Shown here: positions 17,666-27,737 of the stretch, in pieces
How positions within the stretch are numbered: position 1 is the stretch's first letter
How the letters are laid out: each line of letters opens with the position of its first letter
DNA from: Deltaproteobacteria bacterium
Lineage (GTDB): Bacteria > Desulfobacterota > Syntrophia > Syntrophales > JAFGHS01
Assembly: GCA_016930075.1 (NCBI GenBank)
Contig: JAFGHS010000043.1
Location: 1 to 64,000, forward strand
Direction of reading: 5' to 3'
Length of the DNA stretch: 64,000 bases
The notes under the pieces: model-generated
Databases searched by the model: none
Told to the model about the DNA's origin: nothing
The model's input: only the letters and a program-made list of their open reading frames with translations
Program-made: the position numbers and the translations under genes

Positions 17666-19267
17666 TTACGAAGGATAATGTTCAAGCTTGTTGTTATGCG
17701 TCCAATACCAGCTGAGCCGATCGTTCGCCTTTTTATATTTTATGTACCCCGAATCAACAAAGTTCTGAATGGCCTGATAGATCAACTTAAAGTCAGAAGC
17801 GGTTGATTGTTCAATCCGCTTGCTTAATATCCTTATAGCCTCCGGTACATCCACGTCTCCATTGTCAATGGGATAATTTCCACACTTTTCCAAAAGATCC
17901 TCCGAGAGGATCTGGTAGACAAGTTTCATACGGAAATGTCCGGCCACCCGCAAATCATCCTCCGGCGTATTGGTTTTATTGATGTATCCCTCAACCATTT
18001 TCTCCCACGCTTCTTCGAACTCCCTGTCGTATTCGGCAACAAAAGTATTCATGGCCTCCGGCGTAAGGGCAGACGTTCGGACAATAGCGCTGTTGGCATC
18101 ATAACGCGACCAGTCATCCGTAAGGATCTCCAGATCATACTCGTCAATTTTTTCCCTGACCGTCGTACCGGGAAATGGCGCCAGGAAGTGGTATCCATAC
18201 AGGACATCAAGGCTTTTTGAAAACGCCGCCGTATCGTTGAGCGTATCCGGCGTTTCACCGGGAAGACCGACCATGAATGACGCATGGGGCATTATTCCCG
18301 TTTCCTTGCAAAGATCAACGGCATTTCGGGCCTGCTCAAGGGTAATACCCTTTTTTACGCGCTTGAGCATGGCCGGATTGCCCGATTCAATTCCAAAGCT
18401 GATACAATCGCAACCTGTTTCACGCATTAAAACGAGCGTGTCTTTATCAACCGTGTTGACGCGCGCAAAAGCGGTCCATTCGATTTTTAATTTTCTTCTC
18501 CTGATCTCTTCGCAAACGTCCCGGACTTTTTCTTTATCGGCAGTGAAGAGATCGTCGGCAATGTTGATGCGTGTAAACCCATAAGATAAAATGTGTTCCA
18601 TTTCATCGACGACCAGCGACGCTTTTCGTCGGCGCGGCTTGCTGCCCACCATGCGCCTGCCCAGACAAAAGATGCACGAATACGGGCAGCCGCGGCTGGT
18701 GATCATGGTAACGGGAAAGCCAAGGGCCCGGTATCGTGATAACGGCAACAGATGCCTGGCAGGCAGGGGAAGTGTGTCCAGGTCCGTAATAAGATCCCGA
18801 TGTCCCGTCATCACTATTTCGCCATTCCGGCGAAAGGCAATCCCCTTGACAGCCGTCCAGTTTCCTCCGCCACGAAACTGATCCACCATTTCCCGGATCG
18901 TCGCCTCCCCCTCGCCGATAACGATAAAATCCAGTTCGCCGTATGTTTTGAGCGTGTTGACGACATCGAACGAAACATGCGGTCCGCCCATGATGGCAAC
19001 GGCGTGAGGCGCCACTTTTTTTGCCTCTGTCATGATCTTGGCGGCGACAGGAAAATTCATAGTGACAGCTGTCGAACCGATAATATCCGGCTGGAATTCA
19101 TCGAGGGTGCGTTTTAATTTATCCGGGGTGTACTGCTGGACAATATAATCGATGACAAGAACATCGGCGCCGGCCTGTTCAAACGCAGATGCGACGTAGG
19201 ATACGCCAAGGGACGGCGACGGGGCTTCCGCCAAAGGGTATGGCGGCGCAATGATGGCTGCTCTCAT
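17666..19267 (-). CDS. B12-binding-domain radical SAM protein
   Basis: A 533-residue protein with an N-terminal cobalamin-binding Rossmann domain (about residues 1-135; it lacks the DxHxxG His motif, as is common in this class) and a radical SAM domain with C194-x3-C198-x2-C201 (SRGCPYSCIFC). A helical C-terminal region follows. Such enzymes often methylate unreactive carbon or remodel lipids and sugars. It is the last gene of a minus-strand operon with an acyltransferase, an alpha/alpha-barrel protein, a methyltransferase, a GT4 glycosyltransferase and a PHP hydrolase. The substrate is unknown. Confidence 0.85.
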   Translation of the reverse strand: MRAAIIAPPYPLAEAPSPSLGVSYVASAFEQAGADVLVIDYIVQQYTPDKLKRTLDEFQPDIIGSTAVTMNFPVAAKIMTEAKKVAPHAVAIMGGPHVSFDVVNTLKTYGELDFIVIGEGEATIREMVDQFRGGGNWTAVKGIAFRRNGEIVMTGHRDLITDLDTLPLPARHLLPLSRYRALGFPVTMITSRGCPYSCIFCLGRRMVGSKPRRRKASLVVDEMEHILSYGFTRINIADDLFTADKEKVRDVCEEIRRRKLKIEWTAFARVNTVDKDTLVLMRETGCDCISFGIESGNPAMLKRVKKGITLEQARNAVDLCKETGIMPHASFMVGLPGETPDTLNDTAAFSKSLDVLYGYHFLAPFPGTTVREKIDEYDLEILTDDWSRYDANSAIVRTSALTPEAMNTFVAEYDREFEEAWEKMVEGYINKTNTPEDDLRVAGHFRMKLVYQILSEDLLEKCGNYPIDNGDVDVPEAIRILSKRIEQSTASDFKLIYQAIQNFVDSGYIKYKKANDRLSWYWTHNNKLEHYPS

Positions 19268-19293
19268 AACATCAACAACTCTCTATTTTTCAT

Positions 19294-20016
19294 TTAATCT
19301 CCCTTTGCGGGGAAAAGCATCGAGCGCAGCCATCCCGCTATCGTATTGCCTTTCAGATAATTGCGTTCCTTGATTTCCGCTTCTGCGGTCATATGCGACA
19401 GGATTGTAAACCAATCGCCTCTGGTCTGCATTTGCCGATCCGTATCGAGACTTTTCAGAATGACCGCCGGATTGCCCGCTGCAATGACGTTCGGCGGCAC
19501 ATCTTTTACGACAACCGCGCCGGCCCCGATAATGCTGTTATCGCCGATTTGAACGCCTTTGCAGACAATGGCGCTGTCGCCTATCCAGACATTGTTGCCG
19601 ATGATGACCGGCTCCGATCGTCCGACAAACATGCTTCTGTCGTAAATATCATGCCAATCGGCATCGGTAATGTAGGCGCGGTTGGCAATCATGCAATTAT
19701 CGCCGATAGTGATATTGGTCGCGGCGCTGATCCTCACCCCTGCACAAATCAAACAATAATTGCCTATTCTTATGAAACCCTCATCAGGACTGTTTGACCA
19801 GACCGTAAATCTGACCTTGTTGTCCGGCGTTGCGATGACATTGGCATAGTCGCCGACAAAAACAGGTGCGCCGTTGATCTCGACGTGCCAGGGCTTCATG
19901 AAGGTTGTTTCCCTGCCGAGCAACTCAAACTGCGGCCGCAAAAAGTGGTTGACATACCAGACTTCATACCTGCGGGCCAGACGCTTTATGATGTAGGGGC
20001 GATGATCTCTTCTCAA
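19294..20016 (-). CDS. Acyltransferase with left-handed beta-helix (hexapeptide repeats)
   Basis: A 240-residue protein with hexapeptide-repeat coils (IRIGNYCLICAGVRI, ITIGDNCMIAN, VIIGNNVWIGDSAIVCKGVQIGDNSIIGAGAVV), the LbH fold of the WbbJ/CysE group of O-acetyltransferases. It starts at a TTG (20016) behind AAGG, and the gene begins five bases after the upstream stop. In this operon it likely acetylates or acylates a sugar. The N-terminal 60 residues are not part of the repeat and may contact the acceptor. Confidence 0.85.
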   Translation of the reverse strand: MRRDHRPYIIKRLARRYEVWYVNHFLRPQFELLGRETTFMKPWHVEINGAPVFVGDYANVIATPDNKVRFTVWSNSPDEGFIRIGNYCLICAGVRISAATNITIGDNCMIANRAYITDADWHDIYDRSMFVGRSEPVIIGNNVWIGDSAIVCKGVQIGDNSIIGAGAVVVKDVPPNVIAAGNPAVILKSLDTDRQMQTRGDWFTILSHMTAEAEIKERNYLKGNTIAGWLRSMLFPAKGD

Positions 20017-20021
20017 GGAAA

Positions 20022-21158
20022 TTAACCTTGTTTATCAAAAGACGTCATGGACGTCTGTGGCGGGGCAATCCAATCTTTATCCGCCGATGATCGGCGGTAG
20101 GCGTCCCTGGCATGGGGCGTCATACGGGTATTGATTCCACTCCAGAAACTGTGGCTGAAAAGACGGCTGGCAGGCGTCAGATCGTTTAGTGCATCATAGG
20201 CAAGAAGCGCCGCCGCTGACGTCCATGCCGTTTTTTCTTCCGGCCAAATGACGCAATCCGGGAAAGTAACTCCCATCCAATAGGATCCGTCGCTGTACTT
20301 TTTATTTCCCAACCAGTTGAATACCATTTCAGCGCGCTCATATTCTCCAATTGCAGTAAGGGCAAGGACGAGTTCCGATGTTTCCGCCATAGTCACCCAC
20401 GGATGATCGGATACACAGCGTACGCCCCAATCGGGGACAACAAATTTATCCCAGAATTTATCGATCCGCCGTTTCGCATCGTTGCCCGTAACTGCACCGC
20501 CGAGAACGGGATAGTACCAATCCATGGAGTATCTGGATTTGATCATGTTAAAATGATCCGGTTTGTTTCGGATGGCATTGCCCAGCTTCTTCAACGACCA
20601 AACCCACGCCGGACAAGATTTGCCCAAAAGCGATGCAATAACGAGGGCGCACTTGATGCTCATATATACGGAACTGGATCCCGTCAGCAGCGCCATTGGA
20701 TCGATAACGCCTTCTCCGTTTTTCGCCCAGTATATCTCTCCTTCCGGGGCCTGGAGACTGACGGCATAATCAACGCCCGCCCTTAAGGTCGGCCACATGC
20801 GATGCAAAAAAGCCGTGTCTTTCGAAATAAGATAATGATGGAACACCCCGACGGCGATATAGGAGGACATATTGCTCTCCCGCGTCGAATCCTCAACGAT
20901 GCCTTCCCGTGTGGCCGACCACCAGCTTCCGTCTTTAAGCTGCGATTTGATCATCCACTCATAGGCATGCTCCGCTTCTTTCAAATAACCGGCAACGCTC
21001 AATCCCATTGCACTTTCCACATGGTCCCACGGGTCGGTCTTCCCGCCTTTTGACCAGGGTATTTCTCCGTTCTCTTTTTGGATTCCGGCGATAAACAAAG
21101 CTATTTCACTCATATCGACATGGGGAGAAATGATGTTCCGAGAGATTTTAAGTTCCAT
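20022..21158 (-). CDS. Alpha/alpha-barrel protein of prenyltransferase/glycosidase-like fold, function unknown
   Basis: A 378-residue protein made of repeated helical hairpins with aromatic QxxDGSWW-like turns (SQLKDGSWWSATREG, NKKYSDGSYWMG, IQKENGEIPWSKGGKTDPWDHVES), the look of (alpha/alpha)6 barrels shared by terpene cyclases, prenyltransferases and some glycoside hydrolases. Tools often name this type prenyltransferase by fold alone. The ATG at 21158 has AAGGAT seven bases upstream and overlaps the upstream methyltransferase gene by 11 bases. Given its neighbours, a carbohydrate-processing role is as likely as an isoprenoid one. Confidence 0.65.
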   Translation of the reverse strand: MELKISRNIISPHVDMSEIALFIAGIQKENGEIPWSKGGKTDPWDHVESAMGLSVAGYLKEAEHAYEWMIKSQLKDGSWWSATREGIVEDSTRESNMSSYIAVGVFHHYLISKDTAFLHRMWPTLRAGVDYAVSLQAPEGEIYWAKNGEGVIDPMALLTGSSSVYMSIKCALVIASLLGKSCPAWVWSLKKLGNAIRNKPDHFNMIKSRYSMDWYYPVLGGAVTGNDAKRRIDKFWDKFVVPDWGVRCVSDHPWVTMAETSELVLALTAIGEYERAEMVFNWLGNKKYSDGSYWMGVTFPDCVIWPEEKTAWTSAAALLAYDALNDLTPASRLFSHSFWSGINTRMTPHARDAYRRSSADKDWIAPPQTSMTSFDKQG

Positions 21159-21864
21159 GAACCACATCCTTTTTAAAATAGAGAACGACACTTTTCCCTA
21201 TCAGAGGGTTTAACATCTTATCGAGCATCCTGGTAAAAAGAGGCTTCTTCATGATATCCCACTCAAGAAATGCCTTGTAGCCATTGACGATGGATGAGTT
21301 TTCTCTTTTATGTCCCACCATGCATTTGAGCCACCAGTAAGGCACATGGAGGGAGTGCCTGTAATTGATTCTCCAGCACTTTGTGCCTGCTGCTTCCATC
21401 ATGGACTGTATCTGCCTCTTCTTATATATCCGTATATGACCGCCCGGCTCATTATGATAATCCCTTGAAAGGGCCCAGCATATCCTTTCAGGCAGGTATC
21501 TCGGAACGCTGACCACCATATTTTTCCCCGCTTTTAATACCCTCACCAGTTCGGACACAGCCGCCCTGTTATCAGGAATGTGTTCGAGGACTTCGGAGCA
21601 GATAACCACATCAAATGCCTCATCTTTGAATGGAAGCCTGGTCACATCGGCCTTGGACGTCATCCATGAACCGCCGGTACTGTGTTCCATTGAAAAAAGC
21701 GTATATTTTGCCTTGCGCAGATCTTCCCAATTCATATCGATGCCGACGACATGGATGCCCCGGTCGCGATATGCTTCGCACAGATGCCTGCCTGTACCGC
21801 ATCCGGCATCGAGAATTCGATCACCGGGCTTGATGTTGAGTTTATTAAAATCGACCGTAAGCAT
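21148..21864 (-). CDS. Class I SAM-dependent methyltransferase (Methyltransf_11 type)
   Basis: A 238-residue protein with motif I ILDAGCGTGRHLCEAY, motif post-I VVGIDMN, and VVICSEVLEHIPDNRAAVSELVRVLKAGG-like motif IV/V (here VLKAGKNMVVSVP). The start overlaps the glycosyltransferase stop by 20 bases, and its own end overlaps the next gene, so it is firmly inside the operon. It probably methylates a sugar or lipid head group in that pathway. The C-terminal stretch (WALSRDYHNEPGGHIRIYKK) is common in methyltransferases of polysaccharide clusters. Confidence 0.85.
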   Translation of the reverse strand: MLTVDFNKLNIKPGDRILDAGCGTGRHLCEAYRDRGIHVVGIDMNWEDLRKAKYTLFSMEHSTGGSWMTSKADVTRLPFKDEAFDVVICSEVLEHIPDNRAAVSELVRVLKAGKNMVVSVPRYLPERICWALSRDYHNEPGGHIRIYKKRQIQSMMEAAGTKCWRINYRHSLHVPYWWLKCMVGHKRENSSIVNGYKAFLEWDIMKKPLFTRMLDKMLNPLIGKSVVLYFKKDVVHGT

Positions 21865-23125
21865 CTATGGTTTCCCGATAAATATCAACTGTTTTTTGCG
21901 CCGCATGCTGCCAGGTGAAGGCATTCTTTACCCTTTTCAGCCCCGCTTCGCCAAGTTTCCGTCTTTTTTCAGGATCATCAAGCAATGACACAATAGCATC
22001 TTCCAACGCCTTTTGGTCGGCAGGCGGAATCAGGATCCCGGCATCTCCGACAACTTCCGGCAGGGCGCCGCCCGTCGTGCTGATGACGGGAATGCCGCAG
22101 GCCATAGCCTCACCGGCAGGCATGCCGAAACCTTCATACACGGAAGGAATGACGGCCATCGTCGCCTCCGCATAATATCGGGCAAAATCTTCATACTCGA
22201 TGCGTCCTGTGAAACGCACGCAATCTCTTAAACCCAATTCTCTGACCAACTGTTCAATGGCGCCGTATTTTTTTGGCGTTCCAATAACCGTCAGCTTAAT
22301 TTTTCTTTGTTTCCTGATGGAATCAACGGCATGAAGGAGATATTTTAGTCCTTTTAAAGGCGTATCGGCGCTGTTTGTCACCAGCAAATGATTATCTTCT
22401 CTTTCGATGTGGGGCAGAGGATAGAAATAATCCATATTGATGCCGTTCGGTACGACTCTGAATTTCCGGATTGGAATGTCGAAGGCGTCACTGATATCCT
22501 TTTTGGAACATTCAGAAACGGTGATAATGCGCCTGAGGCGCCGCGACACGCGGAGCTGCATCCCGATAAAGGAATACCATCTTTTCACCTTAAATCTTTT
22601 ATAAAAGGTTTTTGCCGCGGCAATATCCACATCACGATCGACCGTTATGGGATGATGAATGGTTGCGGTTGTCGGAATACCCAGTTTGGTCAGGCCCAAA
22701 ATGCCGTACGACAGGCACTGATTATCATGAACAATATCATATTGGGTCCGGCGATGGCGCAGATAGTGGTATACGCGGAATCCGAATGTCAAAGGCTCGG
22801 GAAAGCCGCCGAGGCTCATGCTGATGAATTCAAGCTGGTTGATGGGGTATATGAGATCTTCCACCTTTTTGGGCCAGAACATATGCTCAGGATTATATAA
22901 ATCGAGGCTGGGGAATTTATGAAGCTTTACCCCTTCATCCAATTCGGGATAGGGCGGTCCGGAAATAACATCGACCTGATGTCCGAGATCTCTCAAGGCC
23001 GTGCTTAAATATTTAATATAAACGCCCTGCCCCCCGCAAGTCGGATTGCCCCTGTACGTCAACAGGCATATTTTCAATGGTCCTTTGTGATTGTTGCCTC
23101 CGGACGTTGTAACAAAATGTCTCAT
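21845..23125 (-). CDS. Glycosyltransferase family 4
   Basis: A 426-residue GT-B-fold enzyme. The N-terminal domain has GGQGVYIKYLSTALRDLGHQVDVIS (acceptor side and glycine loop), and the C-terminal domain has PNGINMDYFYP, TGRIEYEDFARYYAEATMAVIPSVYEGFGMPAGEAMACGIPVIST with the E-x7-E donor motif, and GGALPEVVGDAG. It would transfer a sugar from a nucleotide donor, retaining configuration. Its ATG overlaps the PHP gene stop (ATGA). The substrate is unknown. Confidence 0.92.
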   Translation of the reverse strand: MRHFVTTSGGNNHKGPLKICLLTYRGNPTCGGQGVYIKYLSTALRDLGHQVDVISGPPYPELDEGVKLHKFPSLDLYNPEHMFWPKKVEDLIYPINQLEFISMSLGGFPEPLTFGFRVYHYLRHRRTQYDIVHDNQCLSYGILGLTKLGIPTTATIHHPITVDRDVDIAAAKTFYKRFKVKRWYSFIGMQLRVSRRLRRIITVSECSKKDISDAFDIPIRKFRVVPNGINMDYFYPLPHIEREDNHLLVTNSADTPLKGLKYLLHAVDSIRKQRKIKLTVIGTPKKYGAIEQLVRELGLRDCVRFTGRIEYEDFARYYAEATMAVIPSVYEGFGMPAGEAMACGIPVISTTGGALPEVVGDAGILIPPADQKALEDAIVSLLDDPEKRRKLGEAGLKRVKNAFTWQHAAQKTVDIYRETIDAYGRF

Positions 23126-23805
23126 AGCGATGCCTTTTCCAACAAGAACTCCGAGTTTTTGAACATAACCACGGCTTCTTCTTCAGTAAGGCCGGCGCCC
23201 AGAGCTATTTTTCTTGCCTGGTCATCGCCGATGAGATCACCGGGTGCATGAGTGTCCGTATTCAATACAAGTCCGGCTTTGCATCGTCTGGCCATGCCGA
23301 CGACATGACCGTTCGTGAGACTGTGTCCTTTTCTTGCCGATATTTCCAAAAAAATATGCCTTTCCGCAGCCAGGGCCGCTTCCTGTTCGGTGATTAAGCC
23401 GGGATGTGCGAGGATATCGATCGGCGACCTGAGAGCAGCGGCGTTCGTTCCGGGAGGAACGGGCTCAACAATCGTCTCACCATGAACCACAATGATTTTT
23501 GCTCCAAGGCGTCTTGCCTCCATGGAAAGCTCGCAAATATACTCCGGCGGGACATGGGTAAGTTCGATGCCGGGAAAAACGGCAATGGCGCATGCGGCAG
23601 ACAGCTTCCTGCAAACATTGACGATGCGGGGCACGATGAAGTCGATATTGGAGTGATCGCCGTGATCCGTAATAGCTATGGCCCGGCACCCGATGACCTT
23701 GGCCCTTCTTGCAAGCTCTGAAGGAATTAATTCGCCGTCGCTGAAAATAGAATGTGTATGAAGATCAATCAACGGGTAACGCTCCTGTCCTATATTCATG
23801 ATCAA
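23122..23805 (-). CDS. PHP-domain hydrolase (histidinol-phosphatase-like)
   Basis: A 227-residue PHP metal-dependent hydrolase with metal motifs D14-L-H16-T-H18, ITDHGDHSN, PGIELTHV, HGE, and a final LNTDTHAPGDL. It is the first gene of the glycoconjugate-like operon. The PHP fold covers histidinol phosphatases and sugar-phosphate or nucleotide phosphoesterases; with a GT4 next to it, hydrolysis of a sugar phosphate or a tyrosine-phosphatase-like regulatory role is more likely than histidine synthesis, but that is inference. Confidence 0.8.
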   Translation of the reverse strand: MIMNIGQERYPLIDLHTHSIFSDGELIPSELARRAKVIGCRAIAITDHGDHSNIDFIVPRIVNVCRKLSAACAIAVFPGIELTHVPPEYICELSMEARRLGAKIIVVHGETIVEPVPPGTNAAALRSPIDILAHPGLITEQEAALAAERHIFLEISARKGHSLTNGHVVGMARRCKAGLVLNTDTHAPGDLIGDDQARKIALGAGLTEEEAVVMFKNSEFLLEKASL

Positions 23806-23984
23806 AGATGAACCTTCGATAGAAGTGCTGTCTAATAGCAGATTTATCTTTCAAGGTCAACATAATATGGCTGCCATTTATGGGGACAAAGAGTTGATCG
23901 ATGAATAATCTTTTACTTGACAAAACCTTTATGATCAAGGCTAATCACAAAACAATAATGTCTTTTCGAAGCAGGCATAACGTT

Positions 23985-25145
23985 ATGGGCATCATACATC
24001 GATATATCCTCAAAGAAATTTCCCTTCCCTTTCTGATGATCCTTTGTGTGTTGACATTTGTTCTTTTAATGGGCCGGATTTTGCAGCTCATGGACTTAAT
24101 GGTGAACAAAGGTGTCGGCATTATCGATGTGGCCATGCTGATCCTGTATATGATCCCCTCATTTCTGGTTTTCACCATCCCCATATCTCTATTGATTTCC
24201 ATTCTTATCGGTTTGGGACGCCTTTCCGGGGATAACGAAATCACAATTTTCAAGGCGTCCGGCATCAGTATTTACAAGCTGATACAACCCATCGCCATCG
24301 CCTCATTGATCGCCTTCATTTTGACGGCTTTCACAAGCCTTTTCCTGGTTCCCCAGGGAAACCAAAGGACGAGAAATGTGCTGTTTACCATCGCTCAGAA
24401 GAAAGCGAGCATCGGCATCAAAGAAAAAATATTTAATGATGATTTCAGAGGCATTTTGCTTTACGCGGAAAAAATACCATCGGAGGGAAATTATATGGAA
24501 GGTGTCATCGTCTCCGATAATCGCCTGGGCGAAGACCCAAGCACTATTATTGCAAAGCGTGCCTATCTCGTATCGGACGACCGGTCCATGACCGTGACTT
24601 TGAGACTGGAAAACGGAAGCACGCACATGGTTTCCGGAGATTATAAAAATTATCGGAAAATGGATTTCCGTTTTTACGACATCAACCTCAATATAGAATC
24701 GCCTCTCAACGAGGCTCAAAGAGTTCGAATAAAAAAGCCTTCGGAAATGACGGTGCTCGAACTCATCGAAAACATCAAAAAACAAAAGACGGGAGACTTA
24801 TCCTATCGCGAGATGGCCATAGAGCTGAACAAAAAACTGACCATTCCGATTTCCTGCATCGTTTTCGGGATTATCGGCATTCCTCTGGGAATCAAACCGA
24901 GCCGCTCCGTCAAATCACGGGGATTTGTCATCGGCATCTTTACCGTTTTGATTTACTATCTTGCCCAAATCACAGGCGATGCCCTGGTTGAAACGGGAAA
25001 ACTTCCTGTTTTCATAGGAACCTGGGCGCCGAACATGCTTTTCGGCATCGTGGGTGCTTACCTTCTGGTCCGGTCTGCCGACGAAAAACCGCTAACTGTC
25101 CGATTACCGGATTCATTAAAATCGCTATTTCATAAAAATCAATAA
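23985..25145 (+). CDS. lptF: LPS export permease LptF
   Basis: A 386-residue permease of the YjgP/YjgQ family: three N-terminal membrane helices, a periplasmic beta-jellyroll domain (about residues 135-270) and three C-terminal helices. With LptG and the LptB ATPase it extracts lipopolysaccharide from the inner membrane. The ATG at 23985 (MGIIHRYILKEIS) matches the normal family N-terminus; upstream in-frame ATGs at 23901 and 23958 would add a non-family tail. It is followed by lptG with one base between stop and start. Confidence 0.9.
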   Translation: MGIIHRYILKEISLPFLMILCVLTFVLLMGRILQLMDLMVNKGVGIIDVAMLILYMIPSFLVFTIPISLLISILIGLGRLSGDNEITIFKASGISIYKLIQPIAIASLIAFILTAFTSLFLVPQGNQRTRNVLFTIAQKKASIGIKEKIFNDDFRGILLYAEKIPSEGNYMEGVIVSDNRLGEDPSTIIAKRAYLVSDDRSMTVTLRLENGSTHMVSGDYKNYRKMDFRFYDINLNIESPLNEAQRVRIKKPSEMTVLELIENIKKQKTGDLSYREMAIELNKKLTIPISCIVFGIIGIPLGIKPSRSVKSRGFVIGIFTVLIYYLAQITGDALVETGKLPVFIGTWAPNMLFGIVGAYLLVRSADEKPLTVRLPDSLKSLFHKNQ

Positions 25146-25146
25146 G

Positions 25147-26235
25147 ATGCCCATGATGACCATACTCGACAGATATATTCTAAAGGAATTTTTCATATTT
25201 TTTTTATTGCTTCTCGTCTCCTTCACGGGCCTTTTTCTTATCGTCGAGTTTTTTGAAAGAATGAGGATGTTTCTGAGCAATCACGCCTCATTCTATCAGG
25301 TAGCCGCCTATTTTTTTTACCGCCTTCCCTTCATGGTATCTCAGATTATTCCCGTAGCCGTGTTACTTGCGTCGCTTATCACCTACAGCACATTGTCAAG
25401 GCACAGCGAAATTGTCGCCATGAAGGCAAGCGGCATCAGCATTCATCGGACAGCCATGCCCATTATCGCCGCTGCTTCATTGATTTGTTTTTTGGCCTTT
25501 TTCATCGGCGAATTTATCACGCCGAAGGCGAACCAGAAGGTTGATTACATCCGGTATATCGAAGTGCAAAAGAAGGAAACCCGCGGCACTTTCAAGCAAA
25601 ATCAGATATGGTATCGCGGTACAAATACTATCTATAATTTTAAATATTTCGATCCGGAAAACAATATCATTAAGGGAATCACCATCAACCATCTTGATCG
25701 GGATTTCAATCTGACCATGAGGATCGATGCCGAGAGAGCCCAATGGCAAGACGATGGATGGCTATTTTACAATCTATTGATTGCCCGTTACGAAGAGGGC
25801 GGATTCCCGATCCTTGAAAGGATTGACGTCCGGAGGATAAATTTGCCGGAGAAACCGGAAGATTTTAAAATAGTCCAGAAAGATGCCGACAAGATGGGTT
25901 ACATGGAACTTAAAAAATTTGTCAGAAAGATCAGGTCGGAGGGCTACGATGCCACAAAATACACCGCCGATATGCATGGAAAGATTGCATTTTCCTTCGT
26001 CAGTCTGATTCTCGCAGTTATCGGGATTTCTTTTTCTTTAAAACCGGAAAGAAGCGGCGGCATTGCCCTTTCAATCGGCATCGGCATTGCCATCGGTTTT
26101 TCATACTGGATTATTCATGCCTTTTTTATGTCTCTGGGGCGCTCCGGGAGCCTGCCGCCGCTTTTGGCGGCCTGGCTCGCAAACATCATCCTGTCTTTCG
26201 CTGCCCTGATCTTGTTTGCCCGCGTTAAGACGTGA
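25147..26235 (+). CDS. lptG: LPS export permease LptG
   Basis: A 362-residue second permease of the LPS extractor, with the same three-helix, jellyroll, three-helix plan; MTILDRYILKEFFIFFLLLLV is the standard first helix and KIAFSFVSLILAVIGISFSLKP the fourth. It directly follows lptF, giving the usual pair. The lptB ATPase is not in the window. A start at 25153 or 25156 is equally possible. It ends six bases before the convergent ahcY stop. Confidence 0.9.
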   Translation: MPMMTILDRYILKEFFIFFLLLLVSFTGLFLIVEFFERMRMFLSNHASFYQVAAYFFYRLPFMVSQIIPVAVLLASLITYSTLSRHSEIVAMKASGISIHRTAMPIIAAASLICFLAFFIGEFITPKANQKVDYIRYIEVQKKETRGTFKQNQIWYRGTNTIYNFKYFDPENNIIKGITINHLDRDFNLTMRIDAERAQWQDDGWLFYNLLIARYEEGGFPILERIDVRRINLPEKPEDFKIVQKDADKMGYMELKKFVRKIRSEGYDATKYTADMHGKIAFSFVSLILAVIGISFSLKPERSGGIALSIGIGIAIGFSYWIIHAFFMSLGRSGSLPPLLAAWLANIILSFAALILFARVKT

Positions 26236-26241
26236 TCCCTT

Positions 26242-27666
26242 TCAATATCGGTAAAGATCGGGTTTAAAAGGTCCGTTCACGGCAATGCCCAGGTAACCGG
26301 CCTGTTTTGAGTTGAGTTTTGTCAACTTCACACCCAGCCGATCCAGGTGCAACCGTGCCACTTCCTCGTCGAGTTTCTTCGGGAGCGTATAGACGCCGAC
26401 TTCATATTTTTTTGTCGCCAGTTCCATCTGGGCCAGACACTGGTTTGTGAAGCTGTTGCTCATAACGAAGCTCGGATGGCCCGTCGCGCAGCCGAGATTG
26501 ACCAAGCGCCCCTCTGCCAGAACGATAATCGAACGGCCGGACTCCAAAACCCATTTATCCACCTGAGGCTTTACGGTCGTTTTTTTGCATTTGCGATTCT
26601 CCTCCAGGTAATGCATGGCGATCTCACTGTCAAAATGGCCGATATTGCAGATAATGGCCTCATTTTTCATTTTCTCCATGTGCCTGCCCGTAATGACATC
26701 GCAACAACCGGTGGCCGTCACAAAAATATCGCCCATGGAGACCACCTGTTCGAGCGTTTTTACCTCGTACCCTTCCATGGCGGCTTGGAGGGCGCAGATC
26801 GGATCGATTTCTGTGACGATGACGCGGGCGCCAAAACCACGCATGGATTGGGCGCATCCCTTTCCGACATCGCCGTAACCGCAAACGACAACCGTTTTTC
26901 CCGCAACCATGACATCCGTCGCCCTCTTGATGCCGTCGGCGAGGGATTCCCGGCATCCGTATAAATTGTCGAACTTGGATTTTGTTACGGAGTCGTTGAC
27001 ATTGATGGCCGGAAACAGGAGTTCGCCGTTTTTGGCCATCTGATACAGGCGGTGAACGCCGGTGGTCGTTTCTTCCGAAACGCCGAGCATTTTGCCGGCT
27101 ACCTTTTGCCATCGCCGGGGATCGGTTTTAAGTCCCTTGCCGATTCGCGCCATAACAATCTGCATATCTTTGCTCTCAAAGGTCTTTTTCAGCAATGACG
27201 GCGCCTTTTCTACCTTCACGCCTTGATGAATGTAGAGAGTGGCATCCCCTCCGTCGTCCACAATTAAATCGGGTCCTGATCCATCAGGCCATGTCAGGGC
27301 CTGCTCCGTGCACCACCAGTATTCTTCAAGGGACTCCCCTTTCCAGGCATAGACCGCGGCGGATTTAGACGCCGCAACGATCGCCGCTGCATGATCCTGT
27401 GTCGAAAAGATATTGCACGACGCCCAGCGCAAATCGGCGCCCAATTCTTTCAACGTTTCGATCAACATGGCTGTCTGAATAGTCATGTGGAGACTGCCCA
27501 TGATCTTCAAACCCTTCAATGGTTTTTGAGGACCGTATTTCTTTCTGATGGACATGAGGCCGGGCATTTCGTTTTCCGCAAGCGACATCTCCCTCCTGCC
27601 CCATGGTGCAAGAGAAATATCGGCAACTTTATACGGCAAAGACCTGTCTATCTTTTCAAACGACAT
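26242..27666 (-). CDS. ahcY: Adenosylhomocysteinase
   Basis: A 474-residue enzyme that reversibly splits S-adenosylhomocysteine into adenosine and homocysteine with bound NAD. The NAD loop [42 protein letters not shown] and the C-terminal PDLYRY are diagnostic. The length matches the bacterial form with the roughly 40-residue insert. GGGGAGG lies upstream of the ATG. It is the last gene of a minus-strand run from tsaD through rsmA and panC. It recycles the by-product of the several methyltransferases seen nearby. Confidence 0.96.
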   Translation of the reverse strand: MSFEKIDRSLPYKVADISLAPWGRREMSLAENEMPGLMSIRKKYGPQKPLKGLKIMGSLHMTIQTAMLIETLKELGADLRWASCNIFSTQDHAAAIVAASKSAAVYAWKGESLEEYWWCTEQALTWPDGSGPDLIVDDGGDATLYIHQGVKVEKAPSLLKKTFESKDMQIVMARIGKGLKTDPRRWQKVAGKMLGVSEETTTGVHRLYQMAKNGELLFPAINVNDSVTKSKFDNLYGCRESLADGIKRATDVMVAGKTVVVCGYGDVGKGCAQSMRGFGARVIVTEIDPICALQAAMEGYEVKTLEQVVSMGDIFVTATGCCDVITGRHMEKMKNEAIICNIGHFDSEIAMHYLEENRKCKKTTVKPQVDKWVLESGRSIIVLAEGRLVNLGCATGHPSFVMSNSFTNQCLAQMELATKKYEVGVYTLPKKLDEEVARLHLDRLGVKLTKLNSKQAGYLGIAVNGPFKPDLYRY

Positions 27667-27737
27667 AGAACAACAACCTCCCCTTATCCAAATTATGTAT
27701 ATGTTTTTATTGCTGTAAAAGATTGTATTTCCTACTA

